64,000 bases of DNA from assembly GCA_047967505.1 (NCBI GenBank), contig CM106540.1; one strand, written 5' to 3'. Each line of letters starts with the position of its first letter. Positions within the stretch are counted from its first letter, which is position 1. Source of the stretch: Dipteris shenzhenensis. Taxonomy: Eukaryota; Polypodiophyta; Polypodiopsida; Gleicheniales. Below, in pieces: positions 56,391 through 64,000 of the stretch. The notes below the pieces were generated by a model. It was not told the origin of the DNA. It made no database searches and saw only the letters and a list, made by a program, of their open reading frames with translations. Both the position numbers and the translations under genes were made by a program.

Positions 56391-57186
56391 TTTGATTTTC
56401 CAACTAACCTTTGGTCAGGCTAGTGCCATATAGTTAATTCACATCCACTATATAATTCTTTAGCATGGATAATCCCTAGTCATTTTGTGATCCGCCTTAT
56501 TTTTTACAAACTTTTATATCTATTTTGCAGAAGTGATTTACACATTTACCATTGGCATCATTTTTTGATTTTGACACTTATCATACAAATCCACTTTAAT
56601 TCACTTATTGTTAGTAGGTGGGGAGTAAGTTCCACATGATGGTGGGCTTACTCCCCACCATGTGGTCTTACCCTCTGGGTTGGGGATGGGCCACACACAC
56701 ATACACACAACTTTGATTAGTAAATGTATCTCACACACACAAACACTTATTTCTTTATGCACGTGCACACACACACACACATACATGTATACTTCTCTAA
56801 CCATGAATTATTCTTTCATTTACCCTCATGAAATCTCCCCTTTACACTCTCTTTTTAACCACCCCACACACCAAGCCCACTAACTGTCCCATACCTCCTC
56901 TAATCATGTCTCAACTTATGCACTCATTCACTCCTTCTCCACTTGTGACTTAAACTTCACTTGTGGTTTTTTTTTTTTAATTTTGTCTAAGAATCCATAT
57001 GGTTGTCTATATTCCTAGGTAAGGCGATAACAAGCCGGGGAAAACAGACATTACCCGTCTACCCAAACATAACTATGATGTTCCAACACCTAGTTTGTTT
57101 GGATGGTGGCAGATAAGTGGACCTCGACGTTGGAACCTGGACTGCCTAAAGATTCAACATATTTTTTCAATATTATGTTTATTAAA
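56391..57186. other. Non-coding with CA-rich microsatellites
   Basis: CA-rich runs lie at 56,692-56,709, 56,730-56,742 and 56,765-56,782. The inverted repeat GTGGGGAGTAAG / CTTACTCCCCAC around 56,618-56,658 can form a hairpin. No gene. Confidence 0.5.
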
Positions 57187-57315
57187 CTCAATATTATTAA
57201 AAATTATTAATTTTGATTGAATTTTTTGTAAACTCTAGTTGTTGCATTTTTCAACTTAACTGTCTCAAACATTTTTTCCTTATATGTTTCCCTTTTTTAA
57301 CTTTTTATGCAATTT
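57187..57315 (+). repeat. Dispersed repeat, copy 2 (first copy at 9.66 kb)
   Basis: Shares TTAATTTTGATT, CTCTAGTTGTTGCATTTTT and TTTTTCCTTATATGTTTCCC with 9,664-9,795 in the same order and orientation. Confidence 0.75.
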
Positions 57316-57924
57316 ATGGAATTAATTGTATGGCCCAATTATTGATGGGACTTTTTAATCTAAACACATAAACACACATACACACACAGATTACATTGCT
57401 AGAAGCCATTTGTGTCTATATTTCATTGTATGTATTACAGATCTTGTGAGATTGAAATCAACCATCTAGCTTTGCTACCATGGTTGTCTAACTTTGCTGG
57501 TCTATCAATCAACTAGCTTGGTTGGTTGACCCACTAGAGATGGCTAGCTTGGCCACTATAGCAATAGGCAAATGTTTTAGCAATATATCTATCAATGGAA
57601 GAAGAGTTGTTGTGACTGGGTTCTTCCATTGATGACTATTGTGGAACCATTTGCATATTATGATCACTCCTAATAGTACACCTAATATTCTAAACCAGTT
57701 GTTATTATTCTTGCACATGCTTCAATGGCTAGGAAACAAAATCTTTGTCTCAGTTGGAAAACAATCAGGCTATTTCTTTCTTGACAAGGGAGACCGTAAT
57801 GATATTAGATTCACATCAAATTGTGTGAGTACATGCTATGCATCCCCCATCAGTTCTAAGAGATCGTTTGACATTTGTAAATTCATTGAAGCAAGTTTCT
57901 GGAGTTTAAACTAGAAGAAAAGAT

Positions 57925-58245
57925 TTTGACTTAACTATTTTATCGATGAAAATGTCAACTTTCTCAAAAATTTTAGATAGTGTGCCAACAAAAATAAGGA
58001 TAGAGCAGAGTCATTAGAAAAATTTGGATTGTCTCCCTTCATCTTGAGCATTTTTTGTGATTATAGGATTTTGTGGTAGAAAGTTGACATTTTTAAAACT
58101 ATTTTATCAATGAAAATGTCGACTCTATTAGGATTTCTAGATAGTATATCAACAAAAATATGGATGGAGTAAAGAAGCTAAACAAATTTGGACTATTTTT
58201 CTTCACCTTATGCATTTTGTGATTGTAGTATTTTGTGCTATAGTG
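57925..58245. repeat. Tandem duplication of about 155 bp
   Basis: Two diverged copies share ACTATTTTATC(G/A)ATGAAAATG and ATTTTGTG(G/C)TA. No coding content. Confidence 0.7.
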
Positions 58246-58249
58246 TAAT

Positions 58250-60415
58250 AGGTCTAGAGTTCTTGTTGCATATGTCTTCAAGCTTGTCCACATCCAAACG
58301 CACCTCTACAAGTAGAGGAAGACTTTATCAATAGCTCTTGTGTGATTGTGCACGATGGAAAGGTTTCACAAGGAGAGTACACACCATATCAATGACATAG
58401 ATAAAATGATTTATAGATTCTAGCCCTTACCTAAGGTTGAGTTAAATGATAAGGTAGGATTCCAATTTATAGATGTTTGCAATCAATTCGGGCAATGTTT
58501 TCTTGTATGTGATTGAGAGCACATGCATTGCATAACATTCATCATGAGTTAATGTTGTCCCAACAACATCAAAATGATCTAAAGGAAGACTGAGAGCCCA
58601 TCAAGAGCAAAATTTGAGCAATAGGATAGAAGGGTTGATGAGGAGGATGCAATGAATGGGGATGAAATAATGCAGGACATGATAGCACTCACTTCGATCC
58701 TCCTTTACCCCAAGATGAAAGAGATGCAAATGTGGAAGTAGTGGGAGAGGACTCTGCCCCTAACCATAACATGAGTCCTAAGGAGGAGAGCTCATGATGC
58801 AAAGAAATCACCATGTTAGATGAAGGGGCAAGAAAATATCTCAGGGGGGTCACTCATAAATATGTAAGCATAACATGCGGGTTCAAGAGAAGGAGTTTTC
58901 TAAACCCCCTTCTACAAATTTTTCATACAAAAGGATATAATATAAAGGGGGTATCCACAAATTGAATAGAAAAAGATTATATTTTGTTCATGATAAAGTT
59001 ATAGATAAGAGGCTTTACAAACAGTCCTTGAACACACGTGATATATAGGGTTTATACATAGTGACCCCCCTGAGGCAAATATTATCTTACAACTATTCTT
59101 CTAATCTTAAGCCAATTATGGATGGTCACAAACTAGCATTTTGTCCATCTTTTGGTAAGATTCAAAGTGACTCCAATAAATAGTTCCATTGCATGTGCCT
59201 CCAATTTGATGATTTCAAGTACTGACAATGAATCCAATACCTTACATTGCTCCAAACACTAATGCCAAAAGGGAATACAATTTTAAACTCAAGAAAGGAT
59301 GAAAAATAAATACTTGCATCATTAGGAATGAATTATAAGACAATTCACTTCCCTTTTTGTTTCCCATTTAAGAGTAGAAATTAAAGATCCTAGTTGGATC
59401 AAGTCAAAATTATCACCATTATCAAAATCATTGGAACCACCAACTATCGCAATTGATTGGGCAATCAAAAACTAAGTGGTAACTCAAGTCAAACCTATTT
59501 TCAAAGCCGTGGTTGGACATTTGATCAAAGTCTGGCCAATTGGTTGGCAATTGATTGGGCAATCAAACCTCAAGTGGGAACTCAAGTCAAAACTATGGTC
59601 AAGTTAAACAACAACAACTAATCAAAGATAAGATAAGGTGGAAGTCGGAGCTATTTGGAGAGTCAAAACTATTTGACGTCTAAATAAACACTTGTTGGAC
59701 TAGCCAACTAGTTGGATACTTGGCTGAAAGCTTTAAGTTTAAGAGATCACTTCAAAAAAGGCCAAAAACTTTGAGTTTAAGAAACTTCGGCCAAAAACTT
59801 TGAGTTCAATTCCCTTCATAATCTTAGCTCAAAACTAAGAAATATATAACATCATCATCGCACCATTTTCACTTAGATCTTCATCTACAATCTTGCTGAT
59901 ACAATTGTCTGAAGGGTACTTCATTGCTTGCTTTGTTGTGTGGTTTGCAACCTCACTGCCTTGATAGTTCACAGAGACATGAGGTTTCTGAATCTGTTGA
60001 TCCCATCATTTTCTTTGGAATAACTCATGGAGATTATCAAGTAGGTGCCATCTTGGGGGGTGCACAACTAAGAAATCCTATGGATAATGTGCATTTATAA
60101 GGTATTTAAAAAACCCCTTATCTAATTTTTTTTCATTAATTAAATTAGCCCTTTTTGCTTATAAAATTTTGGGTTTTTTCAAAATTGGTTTTAAAAAATC
60201 CCTTCTATAAATGTTTTTATGTAAATTTACCTTACATTTTTAAATTAAAAAACTCCTTCATTTGAACTCACATGGTAACTTACATATATTCTAGGTGAAC
60301 CCCTCGAGTCTGTCGTTGATGTTAACACACTATTCAAAATTTTTGGACTTGTGTAAAGTCCAATTTGAGAAATGGACTAAAAAACAGTCCAAAAATTTTG
60401 AATATACTAGTAATG
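58250..60415. other. No supported gene; local duplications
   Basis: No domain is recognisable. A diverged duplication (ATTGATTGGGCAATCAAA) lies at about 59,450-59,600, and an inverted repeat (CAAAATTTTTGGACT / AGTCCAAAAATTTTG) lies around 60,335-60,400. Confidence 0.4.
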
Positions 60416-60417
60416 TT

Positions 60418-60960
60418 GTTTTTTAACTAGATTTGCCAACTCAAAACAAAAGATTTAATGATTTTTAACTAGATTTGCCAACTCAAAACAAAAGATTTAA
60501 TGATTTTGAACTAGATTTGCCAACTTAAAACAAAAGATTTAATGATTAAGTACTAAGAACATCAATGCATAACCAAATCTCTTACAAAGGTGGTCTACAT
60601 AAACATCTTCATAACTTCACAAAAATCTCTTACAAAGTGGTCTACATAAACATCTTCATAACTTCTTGTGAATTGAGCAACTATCACCTAAGAGCATCAA
60701 TACCTGACCAATAATAGATGACCAATTCTCTTACAAAGTGGTCTACATAAACATCTTCATAATCACCTAAGAACATCAATAGATGACCAATTCTCTTGGA
60801 AAGGTGGTGTACATAAACACCTTTATGTATAAGTGGTGTGCACACACCTTTATGACCATTTCTTTTAGAAAGGTGGTGTACATAAAGCCCTTAGAAAGGT
60901 AGTGTAGATAAATCCTTTTATGTGTAAGTAGTGTACATATACACCACACTTGGTATTAAA
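60418..60960. repeat. Two short tandem arrays
   Basis: 60,420-60,545 holds three copies of a 43-bp unit (AACTAGATTTGCCAACTCAA). 60,575-60,960 holds about eight diverged copies of a unit containing TCTTACAAAGGTGGTCTACA and TAAACATCTTCATAA. They lie 3' of the long minus-strand gene. Confidence 0.85.
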
Positions 60961-61110
60961 AAACACCGTTAAGTATAAAATGGCCCTCATAAACAATCTT
61001 TATACACAATAATGAGAGCAAAGAAATCAAAAAAGTAGTAAACTTTTTATTAGATATTAGCTTTACATAGAAGTTTAAAACTTGTGATTACAAAGCCGTT
61101 AGCCAACATG

Positions 61111-61326
61111 TTACTCAGTACCAATGTCCTCAATGCTAGGCCCTTGACTACCAAGGTCCTGACTAATAGGCTGCTCTAAGACTGGAGTCTCAGTAGCAAG
61201 GTCCTTACTAGTTTGCTCTTCAGTTCCAAGCACCTGACTAGTAGGCTGCTCTAGAGTCTCATAACCAAGTTCTTGGTAAGTAGGGACCTGGCTACTAGGT
61301 TCCTGACTAGTAGGCTGCTTTGGAGT
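61111..61326 (-). pseudogene. In-frame continuation after the TAG (71 codons)
   Basis: Directly after the TAG, the same frame continues for 71 sense codons to TAA (61,111-61,113). It is rich in Gln, Thr, Ser and Pro and internally repetitive: KQPTSQEPSSQ, LEQPTSQVLG and LEQPISQDLG. The compositional match to the preceding tail suggests this was once coding, or still is by read-through. The TAG may be a recent nonsense change. Confidence 0.6.
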
Positions 61327-64000
61327 CTATAAGGTCATGGTTGAAGAACCATCTATGCCTCCTGGTAACTCCTCCTGGTCATGCTTTGCCTCGTCCATAC
61401 CTTCTTTGAGTAAGGCTTCCTTGCTTGATCCACTTGCCTGTCCTTCACCCAAGATCGATCCACTTGCCTGTCCTTCATCCAAGATCAAGGGTGCCTTCCT
61501 CACTTTTAATTTTAAGGGAAGTGCTTCCACCTCTTTAGCCTTATCTTTACCTGTGACCTGCTGTACTACTGTAACTTCTTGCTGCCGCGAACCTTCCCGT
61601 ATGATGAGTGGAACCTCCTTGACTCTAGTTGACAATTGATCACCCTTATTCTTTGTGCGGATTTCTTCTTGTCGTAAGTCATCGGATGCAGAGCTTTCAT
61701 CCTCATCATCACCTGAGCTAGAATCATCACCCTCAGACTCACTACCCTCTTCTTTGACATTTTCCTCCTCAAAGAAAGTAGTGCAACTGTAATATGTGTC
61801 AAAGAACTCAATTTGATGGGGGGTATCAATGACATTTACATTTCTACCTTGGCGTAGCAATTTCTCAGCAGCAAAACCCATTCGATACAATGCTACTTCC
61901 CACCCATCATTCAATAAATTCTTTGTCATCTCTAGTATCACATCAGGATCCATCGGCTTTCTGTAATCCACCATTGGTGCATCAAGCTTAACCTTATGGT
62001 CCTCAAAGTAATGAAGCTCAAGAGTCCTTAAAGGAGTTTGGATTAGATTACCACCACCCCTCAATAAGAAGCACATCAAGAAAGGCTGCAAGACTTGAAT
62101 GGCAGTGCCTTCCAAGACAGTCATATGATTACGCAGGACTATACCATGGTATACTTTTGAAAGTAAATACCCAAATGAAGATGTCAAACTCGCATATAGG
62201 GCATCCCTTTGTGATTCTGTCACGAACAGGACCAACGTTGATCTTTTCTTATTTGCCATAGGACCTTCAACAATAAACCGCACAAGTTCAACTATCCGTG
62301 ACACTGCAAGGTCTTGCAATTCATCTATGAAAAATACGCATGGCTTCTCCCAAGCATGACCGCTCATTGTTATGAAATGCTCCGTATCAATGCCATTGAT
62401 GTGTGCAAATTTTGTATCATTCTCTGATAGCAGGATATCATAAGAGAAGCTGAATGGAGAACCATCATCTAAACCACCAATTGCTCTACCTTGGGTATTG
62501 GACTGTAAGGCCTTTTTCTTAATGTCCATATATTCTGTCTCAACAACCTTTGGCATTTTAGCTCTTAGATCCTTTGTTGGTGTGGCATCTACATCTATTG
62601 AAGCCAACCACTTTCTAGCCCATGTCTTATCAAGGAGTTGACCTAGGCTAAGTGCTTTCTTCTTATCCACATCAATTGACTTGCCAACTAACTCATCATC
62701 AAATTTCAATAAAAATAATAGTGCCGAGAGAGCAGCCTCACTTTGAATCATTCGGGTGACCACTTCATCTAAGTTGCTGTGCTTGCTCTTCTTTCCAAAG
62801 AAGCAGTCACCACTTAGGATCTTCTTGCGTATTACTTCTTCTGTTATTGCATCTGGAACAAACCTTAAAGCTCTCCACCAAACAATAGACATCGGTTTCT
62901 TTATTTCTTTCCTCTGAGTTGCAATGTGCTCTGGTGCCTCAAAGGATATCTTTCCTGTTTCATATGCTTGGCAAACATCCATGATGCTCTGAAACACTGA
63001 GTCCTCATGGAAGACAATGCAGGTAACATCCCTGTATCTTGCAACGGCGGTGTTCAAATCCTTTGCCTCAACCTTATTACCTGGTATGCCTTGCGTATTG
63101 CTTACAACACCTTTCAAGCATCTATAGAACCGAGTCCTCTTTGCCATGTACTCCGATGTAGGTCTCCTGCCCTTCACTGTTTGTGGCTTTCCATAGCCCA
63201 TCCATAACTCCCTTGCCTTTATCAAGATCTCAGAAAGAGAAGAGCTTTTTTTCAACCTAAATGGAGCAGAATTCAGCCTCTCTGATTCTAGAATGTACTT
63301 CGAGTCATCATTAAATATGCATATATGACAAATGACCCGTTGAAACTTTTCCATCCACTCAATCTGTGGCAAGTTTCCTTTTCTTCCCTCATCAAGGGCG
63401 ATCCTGCAAGCCTCACAAAAGTGTTGCCCATCAATGGGCTCAAACCTGCATCTTTCTAAGAATCTATTCTTTGCCAGCATGTATCTCTTCTCGATGTCAC
63501 TCCCATATCGGCTTTGGTACAAAGCCTCTCCACGAACAAAGTCACTCCTTCTAAAGTTCTCAAAAGCATCAAGAAAGTCCACGCGCTTTTGAAATGTGAC
63601 ATCAAGCAATGTAGGATCATCTTCTTGAAGTCTCTTAAACGCCATAGGATGAAGAGTGATATTAGTGGCAACGGGAGTTCTTGTTTTCCTTGTATCTTCA
63701 TACAATTTGCTTGCAAATATCTTATCGAGCTTTCTTTGATTTGTGAATAATGAAGCTCGATCAATAAGCATTGTGGCCACGCTGAATTGTGAAAATCCCC
63801 AAATGTATCCCTCATCCTCTGGAGGATGTAAGTCCGCCACACTTATAGAAAAGTCTTCGAGACTTGTATCTTCTTCTTGCGGATCTTTCTCTTCATCGCT
63901 ATCCAATTTTTCGCCTGGTTTTAAATAGCCTGCACTTGAGCGATCTCCACGTGGAGTAGGAGTTATTTTTGCTCTCTTTCTGGGAATAGCTATAGCACTT
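61327..64000 (-). CDS. Long unrecognised protein, 5' end outside the window
   Basis: The minus-strand frame is open from the window edge (64,000) to a TAG at 61,327-61,329, giving more than 890 codons. The first ATG-like position inside is only a TTG (63,906), and upstream codons include the basic IPRKRAKI (possible nuclear signal), so the true start lies beyond the window. From that TTG, residues 164-196 hold CEAC and CHIC, a possible zinc site. CVFFIDELQD (523-532) resembles a Walker B strand, but no Walker A GKT is seen. Residues of about 735-765 are very acidic (Glu, Asp, Ser). Near the C-terminus ILDEGQASGS and ILGEGQASGS form a short repeat. No family is recognised; length and absence of stops show it is under constraint or very young. 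A host gene or a transposon-borne gene are both possible. Confidence 0.75.
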   Translation of the reverse strand, partial: SAIAIPRKRAKITPTPRGDRSSAGYLKPGEKLDSDEEKDPQEEDTSLEDFSISVADLHPPEDEGYIWGFSQFSVATMLIDRASLFTNQRKLDKIFASKLYEDTRKTRTPVATNITLHPMAFKRLQEDDPTLLDVTFQKRVDFLDAFENFRRSDFVRGEALYQSRYGSDIEKRYMLAKNRFLERCRFEPIDGQHFCEACRIALDEGRKGNLPQIEWMEKFQRVICHICIFNDDSKYILESERLNSAPFRLKKSSSLSEILIKARELWMGYGKPQTVKGRRPTSEYMAKRTRFYRCLKGVVSNTQGIPGNKVEAKDLNTAVARYRDVTCIVFHEDSVFQSIMDVCQAYETGKISFEAPEHIATQRKEIKKPMSIVWWRALRFVPDAITEEVIRKKILSGDCFFGKKSKHSNLDEVVTRMIQSEAALSALLFLLKFDDELVGKSIDVDKKKALSLGQLLDKTWARKWLASIDVDATPTKDLRAKMPKVVETEYMDIKKKALQSNTQGRAIGGLDDGSPFSFSYDILLSENDTKFAHINGIDTEHFITMSGHAWEKPCVFFIDELQDLAVSRIVELVRFIVEGPMANKKRSTLVLFVTESQRDALYASLTSSFGYLLSKVYHGIVLRNHMTVLEGTAIQVLQPFLMCFLLRGGGNLIQTPLRTLELHYFEDHKVKLDAPMVDYRKPMDPDVILEMTKNLLNDGWEVALYRMGFAAEKLLRQGRNVNVIDTPHQIEFFDTYYSCTTFFEEENVKEEGSESEGDDSSSGDDEDESSASDDLRQEEIRTKNKGDQLSTRVKEVPLIIREGSRQQEVTVVQQVTGKDKAKEVEALPLKLKVRKAPLILDEGQASGSILGEGQASGSSKEALLKEGMDEAKHDQEELPGGIDGSSTMTL

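Noticed and set aside
63904-63906. TTG at 63,906 as the start of the long minus-strand gene
   Set aside because: The frame is open upstream to the window edge with protein-like basic residues, so the start lies outside.

Overview
This window looks like nuclear DNA of a land plant with a large, repeat-rich genome. The evidence is a dirigent-type protein gene, short spliceosomal introns (GT...AG, 90-150 bp), the plant telomere-type heptamer AAACCCT inside a tandem repeat, a copia primer-binding site matching initiator tRNA-Met, and several CACTA and Helitron coding remnants. A non-seed plant (fern or lycophyte) is plausible, but that is inference. I see one likely intact host gene (dirigent, 32.2-32.8 kb) and one long unrecognised gene that runs off the right edge (61.1-64.0 kb). 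Most of the rest is mobile-element DNA.

Region 1 (about 1-14.0 kb) reads as one large two-gene element. A cluster of 16-bp perfect palindromes (TACCTCGATCGAGGTA) lies at each side, at 12-146 and 13,270-13,921. Just inside each cluster is a TATA-like promoter pointing inward. The left promoter drives a two-exon transposase-like gene (377-3306, +). The right promoter drives a multi-exon RING-finger gene on the minus strand (13,188 down to 7,528), whose first intron of about 3.7 kb is filled with AT-rich repeats. Between the convergent genes lies a 2.1-kb tandem array carrying telomere-like AAACCCT runs. Both genes carry small frame-breaking changes in this copy. I consider this the best candidate here for an undescribed system.

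Region 2 (14-28 kb) holds a LINE-like remnant, a tRNA-like/SINE sequence, a minus-strand CACTA fragment, long GA-rich low complexity, and a decayed plus-strand CACTA (TNP2-like) transposase at 18.7-22.6 kb. Subterminal repeats built on CATCTATAGATGC and two right-hand termini (23,028 and 28,038) accompany it. A copia 5' LTR with primer-binding site sits at 24.8 kb.

Region 3 (28-34.25 kb) holds the dirigent gene, then a copia RNase H tail and 3' LTR ending at 34,248. Region 4 (34.25-39.2 kb, minus strand) is a decayed Helitron: the Rep nuclease part is cut off at the LTR boundary, and four OTU-protease-like modules lie upstream as two tandemly duplicated pairs. Region 5 (39-46 kb) has another copia RNase H fragment, a long GT microsatellite and a decayed protein-kinase-like gene. 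Region 6 (46-61 kb) has degenerate tandem arrays, a pair of inverted LTR-like sequences and a second, minus-strand CACTA transposase remnant (53.7-56.4 kb). Region 7 is the long minus-strand gene at the right edge. It has an in-frame TAG followed by 71 more open codons.
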